From: Dichetophora obliterata
Lineage: Eukaryota; Arthropoda; Insecta; Diptera; Sciomyzidae
DNA length: 64,000 nucleotides
Direction: 5' to 3'
Assembly (NCBI GenBank): GCA_963920525.1
Contig: OY986435.1
Span: forward strand, 268,674,299-268,738,298
The position numbers and the translations under genes were made by a program. Below, piece after piece: positions 34,277 through 44,911 of the stretch; within the stretch, counting starts at the first letter, position 1, and the number at the start of each line of letters is the position of its first letter. The notes below the pieces were generated by a model. The model saw only the letters and a program-made list of their open reading frames with translations, ran no database searches and was not told where the DNA came from.

Positions 34277-37200
34277 CAAGGTTGCCAGCCAAAATTCGGA
34301 ACAGTTCCCATGAAAATTACCTTTTTCCCAAAGTAACATAAATTTAATACCAGCAAAATTCCCATAGTAAAGGTAAACAAAAAATCCTACAGCAATTAAA
34401 AAATACCAAAAAAGTCCCACGATCATTAAAAATTACCACAAAAATACCAAGCGTTTTAAAAATACCACCAAAAATTCCGTACGTATTAAAAAATACCACG
34501 AAAAATCCCATATGAATAAGAAATTTTGAAAAATTTAGAAATACCAGAAATTTTTGCATTTAACCCATTAATGACTAATGGGTATTTAAATACCCATGAA
34601 ACAGTGTTTACGAAAAAGGCCATATCTCGAAAGTGGTAGGAGATATCAAAATAATTTTTTTTTAGAACATGGTAAAATTAAACTATTTATTGTCTGTACG
34701 ATGTGAAATTAAATGTTCCTTTTCGAGATCGAAGATGTGTGATTTTCAAAATTGACAAAATCCAAATATAAGGATATGTAGAAAATTAGAAAATGGAATG
34801 ATCGAGGGAAAAATTCCTGGTCAGTTTGCCTCTAGTATCCTCTATTTATCAGGTGTTTATTATGACAAAAGAATGTTGCCATATATGCAAATTTTTACTA
34901 ACACCAAGAACCCGGATTAGCCGATTGGGTATTTAAATGCCCAATGCAGATCTCAAATTCGGTGACAGTTACAAACCTGAAATTTTGCAAAGTAACTTCT
35001 ATGGCCTATATAAGCTTCCTGATAAATTTTGAAAAAATCGTACGGCGTAATCTATGAGCAGTCTTTAATGGGTTAAATAAGCAGAAATAAATAAACACGT
35101 CCATAGTTAAAAATTTTGCATTTATTGTCGTTGTTTCAAAACTATAACAAATAAATAACATACAAATTGTTTCACATAAAGTTAATTGTAATACATATTA
35201 CATGTTTTAGTACTTATATATGAGATCGTGAATTCAATTTGTTTGTTTCAATTTAATAATTTCTAAAACGAAATTATGCTTATAAAAATAAAATAATAAA
35301 AAATAAATGAAATAAAATAAAAATATTGTTATCAAAAATATTTTTGGTTTGTGAGGTGATAAGCAATTCATTTTAACACAATATAATTTTTAAAAAATTG
35401 AGGTACTTATTTCTAATATCAAATAATAAATGTGACTTCAGAATAAAAAATAAACAAAATAAAATAAATATTAGTTTTCAAAGATATTTGTGCTTTGTAA
35501 AGAGATAAACAGTTAACTTCAACACAAAATGATTTTTAAAAAATTTAAGTACTTATTTCTAATATAAAATAATTTACATTAGTGACTTCAGATATAAAAA
35601 AATAAATAAAATAAAATACATATAAAGTTTTCAGAAATATTTGACTTCAGATATAAATATTTTTAATTCATTAAGAACGTTTTAGAATATTATTAGTTTT
35701 GTTTTTTTTTTTGTGTTTGTATATATCAGGGATGGAAAACGTGAAAACACATTTTAAACATTTCTTTTACACTTACTATTTAGAACTAAAAAAACAAAAA
35801 AATAATAGTGGTATTCAATTAAGGCCGTATTTGTGATGTTAATAGCGTAAGAGCGATATTTTTTTACAGAAGCTCATTTTCTGACGTGTGCAGCTTACGA
35901 CACAAAATCGTGTACAGAGCATATAATGCGTATAATGGCAACTGTGATTTAGTTTTTATTTTAAAAGATAATTTCTGACCAATGGATTCGATAAGTAAAC
36001 TTGCAAATATTTGGGCAATTCACAGTTCATTGTAATGTTTAAATAACTAATATTTTAATGTACTATTTTTTGACAACAGTGAGCACAACTTGAGTGGAAA
36101 GTATTCATATGTTTTTTCAAAACAGCGCTGGAATCTTTAATATGCAGCTCAGATGTCTGGGATTCTATTAAAAGTTAAACAATTCAATTTAATATTTCAG
36201 CCAACTCTTTCTTCACGTAAAACAGCTGTTCACGAAATAACACAATAACACTTTTCAAAAGAATGCCTTATACCTGTGACACATTGGCAGACTTAAACTT
36301 GTTTAAATCGCTTTTCTATTTTAATTTTCTGATAAACTATGTTTAGAATTCGTTTACTCAAAACTAGTTTCCGAAAGTCGTTTAACGCAGCTAAGCGAGT
36401 TTTAACAGCTGATTTTGATATTCTTCTTTCTACACTTTCGTTGATAGCTACTGTGCTCTCTCTCAAGCACACATGCTGAAATTTGACGATTATAGTGTTG
36501 GTCGCTCGCCCATTGCTTTCTATATTTTTCGTTATTTTTTTAAACTAGTTAAGAAAAATATTGAGTGTGTCATCCCCAATGGTTACATTTTAAACTACAA
36601 AATATAACCAAGATTACCTATGCCAATGTGTCAAAGCTATTAGGGCATGTACAAAAGTGGCAACATTTAACACACCGGTTTAACTTGTGTTTACATGAAA
36701 AACAAAAACAAAAAGATAACAAGCAAAATAGCACATCTCAAAATGAGCACATAAAACCGTAATTAGCACGAACTGTGAATTGCCTAATTGTCTATTATTA
36801 TTTTGGTAGTATTTATAAATTTCACTGTTTTTAATTTTAAAATAATTTTTGCAAGCTTTACGCTTGCATGCAGAAATGTAGAATTTTCAGAAAAGGTCAG
36901 CATTTTTTCAAAAAAGAATGCGCTATTAGTTTTTATGCAATTTTGTGATGTCAACTTGTTCTTAAAACAAATATGCAATTTAATCGCTTATATTAAGAGT
37001 AAGTTCGAAGAAATGTACAGCGTAAACTTATAGCTTTACTCTTCTGTATATATACGTCGATCATCGAATACTATGATTAAGATTTTGCTTAATTAAAGTG
37101 AAAAAAAAATTTTTAAGAAAAAACTCCAAAATTCCCATGCAATTAAAAAATACCACGCTGAATTCCCACGCCAATTAAAAAATACCACGCTGAATTAAAA

Positions 37201-37290
37201 AATACCATGGGAATTCCCAATAAAAAAAATTCCCAAGACCAATTAAAAATTACCACGAATGGGATTTTTCTCACAATACTGGCAACCTTG
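34277..37290. mobile_element. 3-kb element, CAAGGTTGCCAG ends, 8-bp duplication
   Basis: Both ends are the perfect 12-bp inverted repeat CAAGGTTGCCAG...CTGGCAACCTTG. GTCCAGCC is duplicated outside (34269-34276 and 37291-37298) and joins cleanly into the Helitron phrase of the host. Inside each end are arrays of AAAAAATACCAC / AATTCCCA words. The interior (about 35080-37080) is AT-rich, and I could not recognise a transposase in either strand. It contains the TTAA-flanked MITE at 34564-35072. The copy at 14934-15445 is a short relative. Confidence 0.85.
34564..35072. mobile_element. TTAA-flanked MITE (piggyBac-like ends)
   Basis: TTAA lies outside both ends (34560-34563 and 35073-35076). The termini are CCCATTAATGACT and, read inward from the right, CCCATTAAAGACT, 13 bp with one mismatch. 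A TTAA target and CCC-starting ends fit the piggyBac superfamily. The self-complementary word GGGTATTTAAATACCC near the left end returns in weaker form (GGGTATTTAAATGCCC) at about 34927. There is no coding capacity. Confidence 0.75.
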
Positions 37291-37499
37291 GTCCAGCCGA
37301 TCTTTATATGTTATATGTTATATGTAAATGGTATAACTAACCCGAATTTATTTTATTAATTTAGATTAATGTAATAAAATTAACACAAAAAATTTATTAA
37401 GTAATAGTTTATTAAGTTTAAGAAGTATTTCATCAGCGTATCAGCAAGACATTTACTTTATTGAAGCTATGTATTTTGCTGCACTCGGATTGATTGTCT

Positions 37500-37796
37500 T
37501 CAGTGAAGCACCTTGTAATATACATTTTTCGTTTTGTTATCAGGTGCAAGAACAAATAAAGCAGATGGTTTGCCGACACGTGAACATGCCACGTACAATT
37601 GACCATGATAAAAACATGCATTTTCTAAATTCAGACCACAAACACGAAGGGATTGGCCTTGTGATTTGTTAATTGTCAAGGCGAATGCAAGACGAATCGG
37701 GAATTGCATTCGTTTAAGCTCAAAGGGCATATCAGTTGGGATCATCGGAATCCTCAGAATGAGAACTTCTTCACCTTTGAATTTGAATATATTACA
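37500..37796 (-). pseudogene. Helitron helicase C-terminal fragment
   Basis: The minus-strand frame reads FKGEEVLILRIPMIPTDMPF, then KRMQFPIRLAFALTINKSQG, QSLRVCGLNLENACF and HGQLYVACSRVGKPS, and stops at 37500. TINKSQGQ and LYVACSRV are the last conserved motifs of the Pif1-like helicase of Helitron Rep/helicase proteins. Homology stops abruptly at about 37796, so the Rep domain and most of the helicase are missing. Nearby Helitron ends and tandem repeats on the same strand suggest that it comes from the same cluster. Confidence 0.88.
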
Positions 37797-38157
37797 CTGC
37801 TGTCATTGTCATTTCACTGTTGTCATTTAATTGTATAGCAAATTCTATTAGGAAATTATTTTAGTACATTTCAAATTGAATAAATGTACTTTCGATAGCT
37901 CAGTCAGCTCAACCATCCGTTTTGAAGCCATGAAGCAAAAGAATTGATTTTTTTTAATATTTTTTATTTTAATTTTTTTAGGGAAAATGCAACAAAACCA
38001 ACTTTACCAAAAAGTAATGAAGACAATCTATCATTTGCAAAAGTTACGGTTTTAAAATTAAAATTAAGAAATTTTTATTCGTTTAGAAGATTTGATTTTG
38101 ATTATTAAATGCCAGAAAAAAGTTAGTTTTTGCAGTAAAGTATATTGAATTAAATAA

Positions 38158-39030
38158 AGCTTGTGTGGGCGAAGCCACGCCTAGTTTTCAATGCCCGTGC
38201 CAGTTTTCCAGTAGAAATGCCTGACCAATAAGTCACTCCATACTGAATTTCATTGTTATATGATATTTATTTTCAAAGCTATTCGATATCAAAAATTTGG
38301 CTAGTATGGGTGGAGCCACACCCCCTTTTTCAATGACCGTCTCAGTTTTCTAGTAGAAGGGTATCACCCAATAGTAATTCCATACTGATTTTCGTTGTTA
38401 TACGACGTTTAGTTCCAAAGCTATCTGATATCAAAAATTTTAAGTGTATGGGCGGAGCCCACACACCCTTCTCCAAAGCCCATCCCAGTTTTCCAATAGA
38501 AGGATATCACCAAGAGGCAACTCCAGGCTGAATTTCATTATTATACGGCATTTAGTTCCAAAGCTATTCGATATCATAAATTTGAATTGTATGTGCGGTG
38601 CCACACCCCTTTGGCCTATACTTGCTCAATTTTGCCAGTCGAAAGACACGACTGAATAGTACGATCTAACCGAATTTAATTAATGTGTAACTTATAGCTT
38701 GAAAGTTATACTGAAAATTTGGGCAGCTGAAAAAGTGCCACGCCCAACTTCCAACGCCCAAAGAACTTTACCAGTAGAACGGCAAGTGAAAATTAAGGTC
38801 GGATACCGAATTCCTTTGCTGTGCGACCTATAATTCCAAAGCTATTCGATATAGAAGATTTTATTTGTATGAGAGGTGCCACGCCCCTTGAGTTTTTCCG
38901 ATATTTTAATAGTTATTCTGCTATTCGGGATGAACACAAATCCAACAAATAAAATATCATTAAAATCGGTCCAGCCGGTATTGAGTTATAAATGGTGTAA
39001 AAAACCCGACTTTGTTTTATATATATATAT
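38158..39030 (-). repeat. Helitron-like body of ~143-bp tandem units
   Basis: Words such as CCAGTTTTCCARTAGAAGG, TTTAGTTCCAAAGCTATTCG and GTATGGGYGGAGCCACACCC recur about every 143 bp, five or six times. The last unit carries TTTTTCCGATATTTTAATAG and ATCGGTCCAGCCGG, then an (AT)n tract at about 39020. On the minus strand this is the order of a Helitron 5' end followed by tandem units. Confidence 0.7.
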
Positions 39031-39032
39031 TA

Positions 39033-39816
39033 GGGCGGGTCGATTTGTAGGGAGTGAAAAAATTCACCAATTTCCCTATGATTTCCGTATTCTATGGGTT
39101 ATTCCATGAAAATTTGCCAAAGGAACCATACCTCTATTGTTAAAATCGAGTCCCCTACTTTTTGTTGGTAGATTTTTTCTCAAATTGTCGTTCGTATGAA
39201 ATATTACCTACACGTTCACATCCATAACTTAAAAACTATCGATTGGGTTTAATCGCCACGAGTTTAAGCCCAAATTTATCGAATTCGGTTGATTAATTCA
39301 TGCGATATTGCTAGAACAAAATAACAAAATAATAAATCGCATGAATTAATCAACCGAATTCGAGAAATTTGGGCTTAAACTCTTCGTTTCGACTTGTAAA
39401 TTGAATTAAATAATGGATTGAGCCAAAAAAATGGCCATGAAAGTAATATTCTTGGACAAAATCATGAAAAAAATGGAAAAATGCTCCAAAATTTGGACAA
39501 AAATGCCCGTTGGACCAATGATCCTTTTGAACCGTTGGACCAATGTTGGAGATTTTTTTTTGTAAGTTGATCAAAATGAGCTCACCTTTCCAACACGCCT
39601 AATGGCGATTAAACCCAATCGATAGTTTTTGAGTTATGGATGTGAACGTGTAGGTAATATTTCATACGAACGTCAATTTGGGAAAAAATCTACCAACAAA
39701 AAGTAGGGGACTCGATTTTAACGATAGAGGTATGGTTCCTTTGGCAAATTTTCATGGAATAACCCAAAGAATACGGAAATCATAGGGAAATTGTAGAAAA
39801 ATAAATCGACCCGCCC
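39033..39816. mobile_element. 784-bp palindromic element, GGGCGGGTCGATTT ends
   Basis: The left ~226 bp (GGGCGGGTCGATTT...) return as the reverse complement at the right end (to 39816) with few differences. Examples are CATGAAAATTTGCCAAAGGA and CCCCTACTTTTTGTTGGTAG. TA borders both sides (39031-39032 and 39817-39818), inside AT tracts. Between the arms is a second, independent hairpin. Its arms are about 39259-39306 and 39336-39385, sharing TTCGGTTGATTAATTCATGC. The remaining spacer (about 39386-39598) is single. The minus-strand frame at 39350-39574 is not a recognised protein. Confidence 0.85.
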
Positions 39817-40048
39817 TAATATATATATAGATGTGCACCTAAAACGAACGTAATCTTTTCACCGATAGCATTTGCTTTGTATATGGTATATATTGGTCTG
39901 TCAACTCTGAATTTACTATCTTGTTTTCTGTTTTTTACTATTTAAATCAAACTTTGCTTTTTGTCTAGTATTTTTGCATATTTTGCATAAATTCGGCATA
40001 TTTCATGCATTCAAAAGCTGATGTCTATTCGTTTTATAATTAACATAT

Positions 40049-40177
40049 CGCCTCTGTGGTGCAGTGCGTTAGTGGCGCTTGCTCGGGTATCACAAAGATT
40101 TCTGATGTAGCCTTTAGCACGGCCGAAATTGCAATAAAATCAGCTAGTGATTTTTTCCTTTTCATATTGGAAAAACT

Positions 40178-40213
<36 letters not shown>
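40049..40213 (+). repeat. tRNA-derived SINE-like sequence with (TTG)n tail
   Basis: It starts CGCCTCTGTGGTGCAGTGCG followed by TTAGTGGCGC, a good RNA polymerase III A-box region. The B-box is not convincing. The sequence ends in about ten TTG repeats (40178-40211). Length and tail fit a short tRNA-derived SINE, but a single copy cannot prove it. Confidence 0.5.
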
Positions 40214-40269
40214 CTTTGGAAAGATTCGTTAGAACAATTAATTGTTCTAACTTTGACCTTAAGCTCAAT

Positions 40270-40370
40270 AAACGATTTTAAACTATCAAACAATTAGATT
40301 TTGTATTTAAAATCAGATATGATTTAAACCATCAAACATTTAGACTTTGTATTTAAATCATATCATATAT
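40270..40370. repeat. Dispersed AT-rich repeat, copy 2 of 3
   Basis: It contains TTTAAACTATCAAACAATTAG and ATGATTTAAACCATCAAACA with TTTGTATTTAAATCATA; see the copies at 17150-17270 and 55560-55712. Confidence 0.6.
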
Positions 40371-40379
40371 TGTAATTTA

Positions 40380-41430
40380 AATTAATAATAAACTTTTATG
40401 CAATGTAATTGTTATTGTTTTTAATATATGTAGTTATATGAACATGGTGTGTTACGATTTCAGTGTTTTAAAATGTCCTCATATCTGCAAACCAAAGCAC
40501 CAGAATATGACAAATCCTACACATTTATTAACTACTCAATCCCTTGAAGCATGAAAGTTTTTAAAATTGGAATTTTGCTGCATGCCAAAACAATAAATGG
40601 GTTCTAAGATTCTTTGGTTTGGCCGACCAAATTTGAATTATAAATCGAGGGACCTAATTCTCACACATCTGCAAGCCACAGTATCAATAAATAACAGGGA
40701 TCTCACTCTGTAATGCAATTCGAAAACCAAATCACACAAATATATACTCTTTGCTTGAATGCAACCGAATAATGAGCGCCGTAATGAATGCTACACAACA
40801 TTAATGCTCAGTGCTCTCATATCAACGCTTTACTACCTCAACGAACGCAGCGTTAGAGTTTATTTTCGTTCACTGCATTTTCATTCACTCAGTATAGAAT
40901 TGATTTGTTATTTACAAAATGTTTAAATTTGTTCCTATTTTTGAGTCGGGTATTTTAGAAACACCATAAGCCAAATTTACATTATTTTTCAAGAGAGATA
41001 AGAAATTGGTTCTAGATATAAAAGTCTTCTAAAGTGGATTACATTTCTAAACATCAATTTATTCTATGTTATGTTACAGTGTTTTTGAGAAAAAATAATA
41101 CTTTAATCATTTCCTAGCATGTTTTTTATAGTATTTTCGCCACCAATTCTTAAAATCAGTGATGTCCTTGGTGGAAGGCAGAATGGCTTCGAATTTTGTG
41201 GACGCTGCTGCTCTCAATAATATGCTTGCATTTGCATGGCAGGGGTGCCCTTATTTGTAGGGCTTAGTTTTAAAATCAATAAATGCAAAAGCGCTGGCAT
41301 GACTCTTTTTCACTTAGGTCTAAAATGAAAGAAGTATTAAATTTAATACCGATCGATAGACCCGGTGAGGGTGAATTGTAGCCAATTTATGAAAAACGTG
41401 AATTTTTTGGTTTCGCACATTTTTTTATTT
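40380..41430. other. Gene-free stretch
   Basis: No gene is supported. CAGGGGTGCCC near 41240 resembles a hAT-type end, but no partner end was found. Confidence 0.4.
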
Positions 41431-41439
41431 AATCATACC

Positions 41440-42210
41440 TTATTTACAGAAAATCTGTCGTTTGCTGAAGAACCACTTGAAGAACCAATTGAATTTCATT
41501 TTCATCAGCTCTCAAAAACCTTTTAAAATCTTGATCGAATTGTATTCCCCTTTCTGCGTATCGTTCACGATAAATAGATGCCGTCAGAAGTTTCAGCCTT
41601 TGCCAAAATCAAATGCCATTTACCAAGTAGATCAATAATTTTTACTAACTCTGCAGACAATTCGAACCGACTAAAAACTGTTTAGTTTTCTCTAAAACAA
41701 AGTCCCCCAAGGTGTATTTTTGGAAATCTGATATATTAAAGTTTTTTTCTTCCATTTTTTTAAGCTATACAGCAGGTTCTTTGGATTCTAGTTTTAGAAC
41801 CATTTAGCATTTTTTTTCCAAAGAAACTATTGAGTCAAAAAATGCCAAAGCTACTGCTTATATACCATAAGTGATTACAAATTTTTTTTTTAATCACACA
41901 AGCTGAGATTGCAGAATCTGCTTTTGCATACTCTATCATACTTTTAATAAAATTCAAGTCCCGAAACGGAACGGATTTGTACATTGAAATCAAACTTTTA
42001 TGTAGATTTTTAGCTAAAAAAAAATCCAAATAACTCGTAAGCCAATTTTTTAGTTTTGGTGAGTGAAAATTCGTCTTGTAACAAAAATATTTTTAGACAG
42101 TATATTTGAATATCCAATGGGCATGACATGTTGCACTTCAACACTATAAAAGACTTACAGGTTATAATATACTGATACACCAAAATTTTGTATCGATTAT
42201 AAGCCATACA
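41440..42210 (-). pseudogene. Second relic of the unnamed insect protein family
   Basis: The minus strand, with several frame changes, gives IQIYCLKIFLLQDEFSLT and then FRDLNFIKSMIEYAKADSAI. Next come ISACVIKK, ICNHLWYISSSFGIF, SRFELSAELVK, and finally RYAERGIQFDQDFKRFLRAD with NEIQLVLQVV. The last block aligns with the tail at 23892-24197 (NDIEERGVALISRF...EEQKEFIL). The order (LxxLKIFLFRxxFxLT, DLxFIKxxxEYxKxDxxIS, NHLWYLS, AERGVxL) is one I associate with uncharacterised insect proteins. Their function is unknown to me. I found no terminal repeats around this copy. Confidence 0.55.
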
Positions 42211-42529
42211 AAATATTCAAATATTTTATATTTTTGATTTTAACATTATTTGTATAATAAGAACAAGTTATTTTATAATACATTATAGTTTGGAAGGTAA
42301 AAAAGGAAGCGAATAAATTTAAATCTAAACTTAAAAATCTAACAAAGTTTAATGCTTATAAAACAAAAACTTAAAGCTAAAAAAAGTCAACTTGAAGTAA
42401 TGAAAAACAAGGGGGGAAAAAGCGTAAGGAAAAAGGATAGAGGAAAAATATAGGAGACATAGAAAGATATAAAGTAATAAAACCAGAAAAAGGTGAGAAA
42501 ATGGTTACAAAGTATATTAATTTGAAAAA

Positions 42530-44490
42530 TAGGAAAAAATTACCTGTCTAAACATTCTTACTTCAGGAATAGATTTAATACTACTTGGCAAACTATTCCA
42601 CAATCTTATGGCATTAACGAAAAATAATCTTGACGAATTCAAATAGTTAAATTTAGGTATAATAAGCATACGACTTCTTTGCAGTTAACTAAACTGTAAC
42701 TTTTCATATAAATAGGATGGTGTTCTCGAATGTATCAGCTTGTGTAAGAAAATTCAGTTTCTGAAATTTATATAGTTTACTAGGTCACAACCAAGGATGC
42801 ATTTGTTGAATTCAGATATATGGTCAAACTTACGAAGTCCATATACGTATCGGATGGCATGATTGAATGCCAGCTGTAGCTTTAGTTGCGAGCTAGAATC
42901 CAGCTTACATTAAACTAGCTCTGAATAGGAGATTATGGGAACAATAAGTTGAACTACTAGTTTTCTTCTGGAGCAAGTGGGTGTGAATTCAGCTGTCACT
43001 CTAAGATTGCGTAACACATAATAAATTTTTCGGACCACACTATTAATATGATCAGAGCATGTCAGAGAGGAATTTATATAAAAACCAAGACTTTTTGCAC
43101 TGCTTGTTAATTTTAGCTTATATGAAAAACTTTGTCTTTCGCTATAGGGAGCACAACTGATTTCAGAGGATTGAGCTTAAGACAATTACGAATTGCCCAT
43201 TTATTTATAGAGTCTAGATCCTCATTTAGTCTGTATACTAAGTCATCTAGAAGACCAACTCTATTAGAAAGATATATTTGCACGTCATCTGCATAGGCAT
43301 GCATTGTTGAATGTTTGCAGACTCTAAATATATCATTGATAAAAATTACAAACAGCAGGGGACCAAGAACTGAGCCCTGAGGAACACCACTAGATAGAAA
43401 TTTGTATTCAGAATATTTATTACCAACCTTGACTCTTTGAACACGGTTTGACAAATAGCTATTCAAGAGTCGTATAGCACCACTACTAAAACCATACATA
43501 AACCTTAGTTTCGAGCACAACAAAGAATGATTCACAGTATCAAATGCTTTTAAGAAGTCAAGCAAGCAAAGAAGGGTAATATGTCCTTCATCATAAATAG
43601 CTCTTATATCATCAAGTATTTTAACAGTGGCAGTGGCACAACTGTGAAAAGCCCTGAAGCCAGATTGCATTGGAGATAATAAATTGCTATCATTAAAAAA
43701 ATGTACTATTTGATATGCCATAAGTGCTTCACACACTTTGGCCAGGCAAGACAGAATGCTGATAGGCCTATAATCATTAGGCCCATTTGCAGTTGGTTTT
43801 TTTTGCTACCGGCATAACAAGAGCAACTTTCCATGAAGACGGAAACGAAGACGTGATAATACAATACAATGATTTACAATGTGTGTAAGGGGGCTAAGGA
43901 CTTGCAAGAGAATAAGCTTTAAGAATTTTAATGATATAAGGTCTTCACCTATTGCATTTGACTTAATTTTTACTATCGACTTTCTCACATCATTCACACT
44001 TACTGCGAAGAATTGAAAATTTTCCTGGACAGCATATTCAGAGAAATCCATGTGGTTGCTAGGAGTAAGTACAGAGTTAGAGAGAAAGTAATTATTTAAA
44101 ATATCTGGGTCAATATTACATTCTCACCAATCCCCATAGCTTTCAAGTTCCTCCACAGCACCTTTGAGGGAAGTGAAGCATTTAATTTCGACAAGCAAAA
44201 TTTTTCTTTGGACTGTCTTATAAGGTAGACTGCCGCATTTCTAGCAGTTCTAAATTATTCCCAATTATAAGCAGTCGGACACCTTTTCCATAAGTTGTAT
44301 AAGTTGTGAAGCTTATTACGTTTTTTAATAGCTTTTTGTACATTAGCAGTAAACCATGGGCATGCTGAATTCTTTACCATCACTGAGCGTAGGGGAACAT
44401 GCTTTTCAAAAAGAGTATTAACAATATTTGTAAATACATTCAATTTATCATCAACTGATTCAACAAACCATACGTCATTTAAGCTAAACA
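42530..44490 (-). pseudogene. LINE A reverse transcriptase and C-terminal domain
   Basis: In order on the minus strand: a linker (KHVPLRSVMVKNSACPWFTA), a frame-broken stretch (VNDVRKSIVKIKSNAIGEDL), then the polymerase from about 43736. The polymerase shows SPMQSGFRAFHSC, LLDFLKAFDTVNHSLL, FLSSGVPQGSVLGPLLF and the catalytic HAYADDVQIY. The family's C-terminal region follows in other frames (HINSVVRKIYYVLRNLR, LWNSLPSSIKSIPEVRMF). The catalytic YADD is intact, but several frameshifts and stops make the gene inactive. It copies its own RNA at a nicked target in related elements. Confidence 0.88.
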
Positions 44491-44589
44491 CGCAATAACA
44501 ATAGAGTTCAGCTACTACAGCTTTTTCGCACTTTCTCCGCATTAGATCATCTTAAGAACCAGCCCAAATAACATTAAAACATCTCAATA

Positions 44590-44910
44590 AGGCCATTCAC
44601 GGTTCGAATACGCTGGTCTGCCATTTGTTCGATTTGCTATTTGTACGCCAATTTACGAAAGCTTATTTTGCTTTGTTGTTGTTTTGCATACAAATGCAAA
44701 TACGCAGGCACGCGTAAATAAAAGCAGCCCTTGGACGTGTTTTTTGTACCTCGTATTTTTATGCTCTGTCTACAGCCGCATAATCACATACATCACAGGG
44801 TAGCACAATCTTTTTATACGACAGTCACATGGCGAGGTGCTCACAGTTTGAACAATAACAAATGCTATAAATACGATTTGTTAAAAGTACGCTCAAACCG
44901 TGAATAGCCT
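44590..44910. mobile_element. 321-bp MITE, AGGCYATTCACGGTT ends
   Basis: The left end is AGGCCATTCACGGTTCGAA and the right end read inward is AGGCTATTCACGGTTTGAG. TA lies outside both ends (44588-44589 and 44911-44912). There is no coding capacity. It lies between the 3' part of LINE B and the rest of LINE A, so it inserted into one of them. Confidence 0.75.
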
Positions 44911-44911
44911 T

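Larger units (their letters stand above)
34165..37365 (-). mobile_element. Helitron 5' fragment, split by a 3-kb insertion
   Basis: On the minus strand the sequence starts TCTAAATTAATAAAATAAA at 37365, preceded by A. It reaches GATCGGCTGGAC at about 37291, is interrupted by the element at 34277-37290, and resumes as GGCTGGACCGATTTAAATAA down to about 34165. The phrase CTGGACCGAT and the following TATTGGATTTTTCTTTGCCC match the other Helitron 5' regions in this window (for example about 38890-39000). The 3' end is missing. Confidence 0.6.

Noticed and set aside
41239..41250. CAGGGGTGCCC as a hAT end
   Set aside because: No partner end or transposase relic of that type was found nearby.
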